A stretch of 64,000 bases of DNA from Melitaea cinxia. Taxonomy: Eukaryota; Arthropoda; Insecta; Lepidoptera; Nymphalidae. A program made the position numbers and the translations under genes. The DNA lies in the NCBI RefSeq assembly GCF_905220565.1, contig NC_059402.1:9053501-9117500 (forward strand), read 5' to 3'. The notes beneath the pieces are model-generated. The model did not search any database, had not been told where the DNA came from, and saw only the letters and a program-made list of their open reading frames with translations. This document shows, one piece after another, positions 1 to 11,179 of the stretch (the stretch's first letter is position 1; the number at the start of each line of letters is the position of its first letter).

Positions 1-627
1 TACGAATACGATGATAATTAGTAATTTCAAACAAATCAACAGATTTTTTTCATTTTAATAATGCGAATAATTCACACACCTAGTTTTAAGGTTGAGAAAT
101 AAATAAGAAATGTGACAATAATTCTAAGTTTTATCACTAGTCAAACCGGAATATTTGTTAAAAATAAGACGACGTAAGAATAGAAGGCTAGATAAAACGT
201 ATAAAAGATTTAATCAAACCGTTAATTTTTTATAATTTCTTAAAGTTTAATTCGTCTACAACCGAAATTTTATTGTCTAACATCAAAAGACAAATTAAAG
301 TACTATTGTACAAATTATTTGAAATTTTTATTTAAACAAAATCTTTAGATATACCTAACCATAAAAACCATTAACATGTAAGAGAAGTGATTGATTTGGT
401 ATTGACCCAATCAATTCTTATTGGAACAAATATAATGTTAGAGAATAAACAGGCGTGTAATAATGCCACTGTCAAGTGTTCTTATAAAAATTATAAATGA
501 AAAGCAATAGATTTAGCGAATCAAATGCATATTAAGTTGTTTTGAACTTAATAAAACTAAAATTTATGCCTAAAACTATTTTAATATTATTTTGTAATAA
601 CCAAATCGAGCAAAGTGTATTCCGTTC

Positions 628-671
<44 letters not shown>

Positions 672-2950
672 TTTTATAATTCAGACATAAATTGTATCAG
701 TTCAGTTATTTGGGCTATGTTAGTATAAAATAATCGAGTTGAACAACAAGACAACAAGTCATAGTTTAAAATTAAACTGGTAGCGTTTGATTGATCGAAT
801 TGAAATATCGTCACAGTAATGCCTTTGATAAGATGTAATGCAGCTGCAGCCATTCTGAACCCGCATTATATTCATGAAACGCTGTTGCATACGAGAGCCC
901 ATCGAGACTGCACTTGCACCCAATTAGTTCCACTGGAGATGTTACAGTGCACTACATTTTATATCTACACGCGAATCGTGTTCTTAAGACAGTTGATATA
1001 AAGGTGTAGTCGATATATATTTGTTCTTCGACATGTAGTTATATTTTCCACCTACGTGAAGAGCGCTATTAATACAATTATAAAAAATGCAAGACATAAT
1101 TACTTGCTTATAGTTTTGTCTTATGGGAAATCTTATGCATTATTAAATACTACTTAAAAATATATTATAATTTGATTTGGTATAGTTATCACATGTATGC
1201 AACATGTGTATGTAATATTGTGTTCTACTTATAGTAAATATCTAATCAGTGATATCGCAGACAAGCCCTTGGTTTCGACTTTACAGAAAGTTACCTTTCT
1301 TTCATTTTTATGTTTAAACATATATATGTGGTTAGCGATGGTAATAGCGCTTGCATCAGTTAAGTGATCGTAAAACTATCGATAATTGTACCTACACGCA
1401 CGTGAGCACAGATTTTTAATGACTTTTGTTATTAGTTAGTTGTAATTATTATTTGAAAATGTGAAGTATGTTATTATATTATGTAATTTGTAGTAACAAA
1501 AACTGTTTTGAAATAAGAACTCTGTTTTGAACTCTGCTGTTTGAAATCTAACAATAAGGGCCACAAAACAATTTGCGTTTGTTTCCTTAATATAACATCT
1601 TGCTGTAAACGTTGTATTTTTTTGTTTTATTTCACAAAATAATCCACTATGCAAACTTTAATTTCTTTTAAGCTATGACAATTTAGAAGTTTTACATGCA
1701 CTGAGTTTTGATGTTACTTCTTCGTCAGTCATGGCGTCAAAGTTATTCAAATTTTCATATATTAAAATCAATTTCGCAGTTTCAAAATTTATCGCTTACA
1801 TAAAAATTAATCTTCCACTTACATGTTTAATATGACTGTAGATAATATAGAATATTATACTATATACTCGTAGAATTGAAAATATTTATCGAATACAAAG
1901 GTTTAAAATATTTCTAGTAAATAAATAAAATAAGTAAAACTAGATAATGTTTTCTAGTTCTTGTTTTAAATAGATAAAATGAAGTGATTTATTTATCAGA
2001 AGGTCTTACGTATGTTAATATTCTTAAATATCAATTTATTAAGTAGCATAGAAGTGCATTTCTGAGTTACGTAGGTAATTGTTATGTATCTAACGTGTAA
2101 ATAATAATAGATAATCCAATATACTAATTTTATTACGTTTCGTATAGCAATAGAAAATTGACACAGAATACAATTAACCGACACATTACATTAAGTATTT
2201 AACATAAGAAAGCAAGTTAGACTATTTCCGTATCCCACGGAAAGTCGCACTGAATAGTGATGTCTAACAGTAATAAATACATATATGCATGTATATAGAT
2301 TACGCTATGCTACGTATAGTTTGACTTTAAACTTAATTTTGTTTTGATCAATAGATTCGTATCAGTACAGCGTCGCCTGTAGGAGTCACTAGATACATTC
2401 AAAGGTTACGTGTACATACTATAGGGTATACTTTACCTCTCTTATTAAATTTGAATTACAAAGTCAGCAGAACATTAATTACCGATATCAAGTAGGTGTC
2501 GCATAAATGTTTTTATGTTGGTATAATAATTTTTAACAGGACTGTCGATAATATTAATAACATTAATAACTAGGATTCTAATTTGATTTAACAATTGAAG
2601 TTTCTAACAGTTTTTAATTTTTCCAGTGTATTATTCCATTCGAAATATTACAAAAAAAAATCATGTTCTTACGAACCACTACGATCAACAACAAAAAATA
2701 TCAGCTAAAGTTATCGAGCCGTTCTCACAGCATGATGCAAAAGACTTTTACACGTAGGCAAATGTATAAAAGACTAGACTAGTACCCTGTGCGCATTGCT
2801 ACCTTTTTTTTTGGTCGTACCAAGTCGGAAACCTTTGTGGGCTCATGCACAACACGTTGCTGAAGATCATGACATAATAAAATGCATGGTTAAGGATTCT
2901 ATAAAGGACACACAGACAAACCTTCATTTTTATATATATAGATATTGCTT
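1..2950. other. AT-rich stretch without a recognisable gene
   Basis: Only short chance open frames are present, the longest about 70 codons with AT-driven composition. No domain, splice-flanked coding block or RNA gene was recognised. An (AT)n tract lies inside. The stretch could be intron or 5' flank of the spinster-type gene downstream, whose first coding exon is not seen in the window. Confidence 0.5.
634..668. repeat. (AT)n microsatellite
   Basis: About 17 uninterrupted AT dinucleotides followed by a T-run. Simple repeat. Confidence 0.95.
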
Positions 2951-2954
2951 AGGA

Positions 2955-3140
2955 TTCGGAGAGCATGTTAAGTTGTCGGTGCCGGTTGTTATCATGTACA
3001 CCTGATAGCGATCGTTACTCAAAGTAGGGAATATATCCGCCAACCCGCAGTAGAGCAGCGTGGTGGATTAAACTCTGATCCTTCTCCTACATGGGGAAAG
3101 AGGCTTATACCAGCAGTGGGATATTACAGACTGAAGCGTA
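2955..3140 (+). repeat. SINE tail, 'gggatattacag' family, 5' truncated
   Basis: Holds the conserved body seen at 41337, 48290, 58885 and 62440: the GGAGAGCA..GTTAAG block, the 'cctgatagcgatcgttactca' core, the 'agcagcgtggtggatta' block, and the end motif 'gtgggatattacag'. The tRNA-like head present in the 62440 copy is missing here, so this copy is truncated at its 5' side. Confidence 0.75.
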
Positions 3141-4429
3141 TAAAAGATATTGCTAATATATCTTTAGTTAAGTAATTTATCATAATTTATAAAGATGAAG
3201 CGATTAAAAGCATTAACCTCAGAGGTTTTCTAATAAAACATTTAAGTAGGTATCTATAGCTTCTTCAGCGGAAGCAGTTTAATTAGTGGGCTGTAAAAGT
3301 AAAAATACCGACACATCTATCTACTTCTCAAATAAACTATTTTGGTCTTTTCTCTTCGAGTAGTGATGCTCTTTTATTTGACGCAGTAAACCAATGAACA
3401 TAAAAAATCAATTTAAAATACATTTTAAATTTGCTTGTTCATTGACTATTTTAGTTATTTACGTGAATTATGTCTTGAATTCCTATTTAACAACTTAAAA
3501 TTGCTACTTTACTATTGGCACCAAATCAATAAGTTGCTGTTGGAAACACATGAATATAACTTACGGCCACTCTGAATTTACTTGCGAGTACTAGTCTTAG
3601 ACTTTTGACGTAAATTTTATACAAATTGTGTCAAAAACCTATCGCTAGTAAGCAAAACCAGAAGTTTTAAGCGGTCGTTAACCAAAAACTTATTTTTTTA
3701 ACGTTAACATAATATGTAACATGATAATTATGGATGCGGCTTTAGTGGGAAAATGCATTTCCAGATTCACAAAAACTTCTACCTCATTTTATTAATGAAT
3801 TATCTCATAAAGATGAACTTGATACAGTTCTTAATTATTTTAATATGAAACCATGAGCTGTAGTAGTGTAGTTATAGGGACTGCCACTCATAGAAAATGT
3901 TTCTGATATTGTGAACTCCAAATAGGCGTTAAAACACTTTCGCTGTGTCTGTCTACCTACTTTAAACAATAATAAATGACCACATTATCGAAATGATTAT
4001 AAACTGAAATCATAAAAAGATAAACCTGCATTGTATACGTTAAGTGTAGTAATAATCTATATAAATAAAAATGAATGTTGCTAAGTAAGTTGCAGTTAGT
4101 AAAACACAATTACACATTCTTAAAGATCAAGTTAAAACAATGCATGTTAAACTTGACCCTGAACCGTCTTGCTCAATTACGCTTTGACCTGAACTGATGC
4201 ATTTCACAACAATTCTGTTTAACTAATGGATAATTTACCTATTGTAATCATTCCTTTATATTTAAGAACATTATTTCTTTATTTCGTACCTGTCAAATGT
4301 GATATATAATTAATAACTATATAGTTATATTTGGATAGACATTTTTGAGACAGACTACAATTTATAGATATATAGATATATTTCTAGTGTAAATATTGTA
4401 AATTTATGTTATATTGTAATCGGAAATTC

Positions 4430-4490
4430 CATTTTCAACCAACTTCCAAAAAGACGGAGGTTATCAATCCGACTGTGTTTTTTTGAACAT
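4430..4490 (+). repeat. Fragment of the 'accgacttc...ggagg' dispersed repeat
   Basis: A 'caacttccaaaaagacggagg' block followed by an AATCCGACTGT stretch and a T-run matches the beginning of the long repeat seen most completely at 44860-45480. Short, diverged fragment. Confidence 0.6.
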
Positions 4491-5484
4491 TTGTCTAAAG
4501 AGCATATTAGTTAGGGCTTTATGGTTCATCACATTACGAGTTATCTTTATTTTAGCATGTTGCGTGATAGAAAATTATCTAGACGCGAAAGACCGTCCCG
4601 GAAATAAAATGCAAATTAACATGTGCATGTAGCACGCAATGCATGTGATAGATTTATATATATGTTAATATAAGTAATATTTTAAATATAAAAGTTTTGA
4701 ACAACCTAATATTTTGAGAGATTCAATTCAGTCAATTTGTACTCTAAAGGGACGCTAGAGTGAAAGGTTTGGTAGTTCTGATTTCTTTCATTCTAAATGT
4801 AATTTGTTGTTCTGAATCTGATAATGAGGTTTGCGGACAAAATTTCATGACGCAATATTGAAAAAATCGCAAAGAACGAAATAAATCTGGTTTTTTTTTC
4901 GGTTTTTTGTCTGAAACTCGAAAACTATTAAATTTTAGTAAATTAAAGTACTTAAAATTTTCTAGAAATATCACTAAATAGGTTTTTTTCAGACTATCCG
5001 TTCTGTCTCAAACGCGAGTTGAAAATTGGCAATTTTCAGCGGTTTTTGTAAAAACCACTTTTTACATTCCAAAACTTTATTTTTTATTAGAATGCTGTTA
5101 TTTGATAAATTTCTCCTAGTTTACTTCATAAGTAATAAATAAGAAAAAAAGGATCGAAATTATTAAAATTAAATATCAAAAAAGGTAGGATATAACAAAA
5201 TAAAACTTAAGATATCGTTACTTATGATCATATATTAATAAATTATTAATATTATTAATATATGATGGGTATGTTTAATCAATTTCCAGCACAAGCAGAA
5301 TATGTACCGGGACCCATCGTCACCGAAGAATCTCAGCCTGAACTTTTTAAAAGTCAACGGCTCATATAATTTTAGGGGATGATCTGTGCTTTATGCAGAC
5401 AAGCGATCAACTGTCGGATCAAAAAAAGCTTAACCCGCCTTAGCTCTTTTTTGAAAAATTTGGCGATTGATGATTTTACGGATT

Positions 5485-5572
5485 TATAATTGTGTTTGCT
5501 AGCAATCGAAAAAAACCGACTTCAATTACATCGACAAGTAATAAGTACAACGTAAGTAGACGAAAAAAGTTA
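5485..5572 (-). repeat. Fragment of the 'accgacttc...ggagg' repeat, opposite end
   Basis: Reads (reverse) 'gtcgatgtaattgaagtcgg' followed by a T-run and GCTAGCAAACACAATTATA. This is the terminal segment found at the end of the long copy at 44860-45480. Confidence 0.65.
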
Positions 5573-5864
5573 ACACACCCACTAGGTACTCGCCACTACG
5601 ATTTTCGAAGGATCCCTTCGATTTCTCTGGAATGCCATCACCAGATTCGGGTTTCCTTATCATGGTATCACCCGTCATTACCCCATTCACAAGCATGACA
5701 TGTAGCCCTCAAAAACTGAATACTCTTTTACTGTCTTGTGTGTATTCTAATATTCTTTACTTATATATCTACAGATAATTATACCGCCTTATTTTTTTTT
5801 CTTAAATATAATAATTACATAATTATATCAAAATAATATAGCCTATCTTTCAAGTTGTATTAAA

Positions 5865-5965
5865 ATGCACACGGTGTGCAAATTTGATTAAAACCGGTTA
5901 AGTAGTTTAGAAGTCTATCGTGGACAAACTATGTGATGCGTTATATCTATATATAAAGATTTAAA
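5865..5965 (-). repeat. Short dispersed repeat, shared with 20030-20228
   Basis: The reverse complement of the 'gtttgtccgcgatggac..cttaaccgattttagtcaaattt' block at about 20060-20110 is visible here. This makes it a diverged, oppositely oriented copy of the same family. Confidence 0.6.
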
Positions 5966-6159
5966 ATTGTACAGGAAAATAGTAATTACAGGTCATTAAA
6001 AAATTATTGATAGAAAACTGAGACGTCTTAAGAAGACAATCCTTACTTACCTTTTAGCAACTAACTCTATGGTCTGGAACTCTAGACAGTAATTAGAGTA
6101 TGTTGCTAGCAACTTATGTACCTAACTGTTACAAAAATAAACTAAAAATTTCGTCACGT

Positions 6160-6410
6160 TGACCGAGGTGAAGATTCGTACATTGCCGCCAATGTCGTTA
6201 CAAATCACTGCGCGTTTCGCGCCACAAGTTTCGCGTTCGGGATTGGTCGGATTAGATGGCGTGATGTCGGTAGGAGGGCGGGTGACGGGTGTGTCGCGTA
6301 CTATCTGATTCAACGATGCGGAGGTGCTGCCCCCGCTACGTTGATGAGCTCGTTTCATTCGCATGGATGACGTAGACGACGCGTATTGTCACGCCATGAG
6401 TGCTGACGTA
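6160..6410. other. GC/CpG-rich island in AT-rich DNA, possible promoter or 5' exon
   Basis: About 250 bp with many CpG dinucleotides stand out from AT-rich flanks. An 80-codon open frame runs through it on the - strand (6364 to 6122) but resembles no family I know, and its last third is AT-rich. A CpG-rich promoter or non-coding first exon for spinster, or an unrecognised exon of another gene, are possible. The function is not determined. Confidence 0.3.
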
Positions 6411-6703
6411 CATTTCAAAATGAGATGAAGGTCATGCATACTTATTTAGTATTTTTATTTGAGAAGAATAATTGTAAGCTCCGATATATGATATTATCAA
6501 TGACTGCTATACATATAATAATTTTCATTGATATTTCATTACCGAGGTTATGGTACAATTTGTACTTTGTGGTTTAAGTTATATGAATAAAAAAATTTCA
6601 TAGACAAGTTGGATTACAAAAGCAACAAATTGCGGGTACACTGGTTACTGCAAAATGACTACCTCGAAATTAAATTGAAGAGTGGCACAATTGAAAGTCA
6701 TAA

Positions 6704-6731
6704 AATCAATCAATCAATCAATCAATCAATC
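6704..6731. repeat. (ATCA)n microsatellite
   Basis: About seven tandem tetranucleotide units. Confidence 0.95.
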
Positions 6732-7124
6732 GAAATTGAAGAGAACTATCAACGTCGACGATATTATCTTTTGCCTATGATTACTTGGGCCAATGTGTAA
6801 CACAATAAAAAAAATATAAATAGTGAAAGCTAAAAAGCGTTCATAAGTCTAATCGACAGTTTAATCGCTTGTTAACTTTCTTTCTGCAGTTGTTTCTGGC
6901 GAACTCTATGCAAGTACTCGGAGTTTTTCACTTTCTCCATACATGTGATGTGGCATTTCCATTCAGGTCGTTTTTCTTAACAAGTAAAGTCGTTTACCAC
7001 AACTTAAATTACAAAATTACATATAATTATTTTAATATAAAATTTGTTCTCTAATGGACGGTTTCATGTAGTTTACTAGAGTGCAAATTAAATAGTTACT
7101 AAAATTGTAAACAATTGCCTACCT

Positions 7125-7320
7125 TTTTGGTGTAGTAGTGACGATGCGTCGGATGAGGTTTCGATTCCCGCTCAGAGCGGATATTTGTAATTGTACAAAT
7201 ATTTGTTTTAGGTTTGAGTGTTAGTCCTTGTAAATTTTTTCACTGTGGCTTGGAAAGTACTTAAATGCGGTCCCAGTTGTTAGAGATTTTAAGCTCCTAA
7301 TAACTATCGTTTATTCGTTA
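7125..7320 (+). repeat. tRNA-headed SINE, diverged
   Basis: The order is a tRNA-like A-box region 'ggtgtagtagtgacg', a B box 'ggtttcgattccc', and then the 'tacaaatatttgt' spacer also seen (reversed) in the SINE at 43815-44090. The lack of a foldable tRNA body and the presence of the SINE spacer argue against a functional tRNA. Confidence 0.6.
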
Positions 7321-8288
7321 CTAATGGTTGGTAAAATTTTCGCTATATCGATATGGTGCAGCGTTAAGGAAGCTCCAATTTATTTGTTCTCTATTAATAG
7401 CATGGATGGACCATTTTTTCGGTTTCGCTTTGGTCAGTTTCGGCCTAACAATCTTGTTTTCTGTTTGGGCCAAAAAGTGGCCGAAACCCAGTTATTATCA
7501 AAGGATGCATCTGAGTGAGAGCTTAGTAAATAGGTTATGCAACTAAATATATATTAAAAAGAAATACTTAATTATCGTTTCTATTCTTAGGAACACATTA
7601 CTTAAATCGTTTAATTCAAAATATGTAGTTTATGTCTAACGCCGAGAAGAAAGAATTTCATACATTTCTTGCGATTAAATTAGTTTAATCACTACTTAAA
7701 TTTTAATTTCTTTTCGTGCAACTCGGTTTAAGTGTTTATTCGAAAGTTGTTCATTTTAAAAATATTACTTGCAAGAATAAGTCTTTACTTAAAGACGTGT
7801 GTTATACACAGCTAGTATATCTAGTAACCAGGGACTTTACCCGCACCAATTATTGTATACCCAGAGACGCTAAAAGCTATGCTTAGGTAATTACCAAATT
7901 ATCTCTGCACTGGCATCTTATTCAGATTTATTTAAAAGGTTCTGAAATTAGTTCCAAAGCTCAAAAATGTTTAGTTCCAAAGCGTTCCAGTTTAATTATT
8001 AGAAGGTTGAAAATAAAAAGTAAATAGTTGTATTATTTAATATACCTCATATTTAAATTATCACTTCTTTTTATTAAACGACATTAAACTGTCGTTGTGT
8101 TAGCTCGCAAAATAAAAATAAAAAACAAGTAATAAAACGTAGGTATACCTTAGTCGTAGATAACTCAAAAATCTAGATAAAATTCAACAAGTGCCTATCA
8201 GCTTTCGATTAAAAAGTATCCATCAAAATCAGTACTCCAATTAAAGAGTTCCTTTTTTATGTCGGTTAAAAATACACTAGGTACATCG

Positions 8289-8380
8289 ATCATGTCAGTT
8301 TCGGTTTCGACCGAAACTACTGACAACGGTTGAAATTTCGGTTTCGTTTCGGCTTCCGCTGAAAAACCAGTTTCGGTCGG
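8289..8380. repeat. TTTCGG-rich inverted-repeat cluster
   Basis: Contains 'cagtttcggt' facing 'accgaaact' around a 4-nt loop, then further 'tttcggttt' units. A related TTTCGG/CCGAAA pairing lies at 7410-7490. It may be remnants of a hairpin MITE; the class is undetermined. Confidence 0.4.
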
Positions 8381-9088
8381 ACACTAATTTTAGTTTACAG
8401 GCTCTTTAGCTGATTTCTATATAGCTTAGATAAAGTATCAAAGTTTGCCAGTAGCTAAGTTACTAATAACTATACCAGTAAATGATTCATGATTACAAAT
8501 CATATTTTTAGTAAAGTTTTAATAAAAAATGGTTTCAAAAAATAAATAAAGTCAATCATTTCTATCGTTCCAAGTTTTTTTTTTGTCATAAAAAGTACAG
8601 GGGTGACAAAAAAGTAGTTTGTATTATAGAACGTGTAAATATGGGGCCTTAACAATAATTGATAAACTCTAGGGATCGTCAAATGAAAGACATGATTTAT
8701 AGACGTGTCCAAATAAAGCAGACGGGTAGGAGTTACGTACACGACTAATACAATATTTATCCATTAATCGAACGGAATACGGGTGTTAGCCGTAGATAAA
8801 ACATTTCCTTGTCAATTTATTTTGGATTCCATACTCTAAATATAGAAACATGGTTTCCCTATAGCTATATATTACTTTGTACGACGAATATACGAATGTT
8901 CGTTTAGTCTATAATCTATACACAACATAAAACCAATGATGATTCGATTTTATTGTTTTAAAAACGTTTAAATGTTATTACTATTAAATTTTACATTAAT
9001 TATACAATTTATAAAATGTACGAGTTCATATACACTTCGCCGGTTTCCTTAACCTAATATTCATTCTCATTGTAACTGTTAATACATT

Positions 9089-9153
9089 GTCATACATGCA
9101 TGTCATACATGCATGTCATACATGCATGTCATACATGCATGTCATACATACAT
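9089..9153. repeat. 13-bp minisatellite, about 4.8 copies
   Basis: Unit 'gtcatacatgcat' repeated nearly perfectly head to tail, with a palindromic ATGCAT core in each unit. Confidence 0.95.
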
Positions 9154-9577
9154 CAGTATTACATTATTTATTATAATACATGTACAACGGATCAGTTTTT
9201 TTAATGCGTTAATCTCGGAGACAACTGATATGATTATTAAAAAAATACATGTTTATGGCGCTGTAAAAATATTGCTAGGACACTTATAGAAACAGAGTAT
9301 AATTATAGGAACGTAAGTGTAACCGTGCAGGTCGTATACCGATTTGATAAATGTAGGGTATGTATTATGTAACAATGATATCGTTATTTATATATTTATT
9401 CAAGTTGTCGTTATCGGTCGTCGGTATTTGCAGTACAAATTGCGAACCGCTCCCATGTGTTCCTTGTACAAACAACTGTAATAATATTAGCAACATAAAT
9501 CTCGAAGTATTTATATGTATATTATATTTTAATTTTTATTTAACCAAACGGAATGGATTACGCATTTAGAGAGAGTT

Positions 9578-9659
9578 ATCTTTTGTCGTTGATGTGTATT
9601 GATTTCGACGCTAAGATAGAGTCATCTTTTGTCGTTGATGTGTATTGATTTCGACGCTA
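9578..9659. repeat. Two-copy direct repeat of 36 bp, spaced 46 bp
   Basis: The block beginning 'atcttttgtcgttgatgtg' and ending 'gatttcgacgcta' appears twice without mismatches. Likely a recent local duplication. Confidence 0.9.
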
Positions 9660-10676
9660 TGTAGCTATCTACATACAGCCGAGCCTGTTACTTTATTGGA
9701 TAAATGATTTTTATCTTTTATATGATTTTGATGTGCATCATAATCATTACTAAAATTGGCTGTGAAGTGTTACGTTTATTTTATACAAGTTCCAGCTACT
9801 ATTTCTTATTTTCGTATTTCCCAGTATTGTTAACTGGTTTGTGTCCGTCGGAGCGGTTAACTTACGTAGGTTATATGCACGTTTTTAAGGCTTAAATATT
9901 TTGCAATTTTAAATAGTCTTTTAATAAAGTTATTTAAGTAAATAATTATATTTACAAAACACACCGAACCCAAGATCAGAATCTGTATCAAGATAATTAT
10001 TATTTTAGTCATTATTAATCATATTGATTGATTGGTTCTCTTATCATTTTAATTAAAAAGGTAATATTAATTTAGGTTCAGCAGAGCGTTGAATGTTATT
10101 AACAATACTGTCTCGACAATAGTTTTAAAAACTTTTTCTGTATAGAATCTGTATCTGAGTAGTTAAGATGAAATAATATAAAACGTTTTAACTAATGAAA
10201 AAAAAAAGTGAAAAAAAATCGACTATATGCAAAAGCTTGTTCCGGTTGAGCTCGTGTATTTATAAGTGGCCACTCACCCTGACAAGGTCACTTTTAAGGT
10301 TGCACGTTACATTGTAATCAATAAAGTTCCTGATGTAAGGTTCCAACTATACGATTACATACTAGATATATGTATGTGTCTATATATTGAAATTGAATAT
10401 TCCATAAGGCCTAAACTTTCCTCGAACAATTTACTACTATGTATGCAATAAGAAAAAAACATGATAAAGACAGCTATTTTCTCAAAGTCACAAGTAGAAC
10501 GTAGAATTTCGTTATAAGTAGCACTCAAACATTGAACATGTGTTCGTTATGTGTCTTTACTTAAGAAATTTCGAACGTTGTCGACAGATCCACTTGAATG
10601 CATTAAAGTATAAGAGGTTGTTACTGATTTTTCATGACTATAATAACGGAATTTTAAATCCGTAGTTTTTAAAAAA

Positions 10677-10962
10677 TCTATACAAATAAATAAAATTGAA
10701 GTGCCTGTTTATAATATTAAAATAACCGCTTTTTACTAAATGTATGTGGATGTATACACGGTAAATACACAAAAATATTTTTTTTTTAAATTTCTGTTTT
10801 GCTAGACCCATTTTGACTGGGCTTTCACTGGCAGATAGCTGATGTAATAAGGAGTAACTTAGGCTACTTTTATTTTAGGAATTTATTTATTTTATAAGTC
10901 GAGAACTGAAAAGTAATTTTTTTTTGTAAATTCCACGCGGACGAAGTCGCGGGCACAGCTAG
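10677..10962 (+). mobile_element. Short Helitron-like non-autonomous element
   Basis: Begins TCTATACAAATAAATAAA and ends with a GC-rich imperfect hairpin (gcggacgaagtcgc) followed by GGGCACAGCTAG. It sits between A and T, the target pattern of Helitrons. The start, the middle ('cactggcagatagctgatg') and the end all match the longer copy at 60647-62189. No coding capacity. The class assignment rests on terminal structure only. Confidence 0.65.
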
Positions 10963-11179
10963 TAAGGAAATATGATTAAATTGTCCCGAACCAATAGAAC
11001 TAAATCATATGATTTCAAAGATTAAACTTATTTCATGACGATTCTTAATTTACACAACTACACAATTATATTACAAATTATTATTAGTTAAGAACTTATT
11101 AAAATAATCGTTATACATTCATTATATAGCTATTATGTCAAATAAATTATATTTACCCGAATGTTTTTTGTCATTTCAG

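Larger units (their letters stand above)
3141..10676. other. Gene-free AT-rich stretch with scattered repeats
   Basis: No coding exon was recognised. In particular no segment encodes the N-terminal 'NYMDR'-type part of a Spinster protein, which should precede the exon at 11180. Repeats inside are listed separately. The stretch is probably intronic or 5' flanking sequence of that gene. Confidence 0.5.

Noticed and set aside
819..1001. 60-codon + strand frame
   Set aside because: No recognisable motif and no splice context; consistent with chance.
9089..9153. Regular 13-bp repeats considered as a CRISPR-like array
   Set aside because: No spacers between units and the host is an animal; simple minisatellite.
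9360..9569. 69-codon frame with a Cys-rich stretch (CSTNCEPLPCVPCTNNC)
   Set aside because: No signal-peptide exon structure, no second exon with matching phase, AT-rich tail; most likely chance, though a tiny secreted peptide cannot be excluded.
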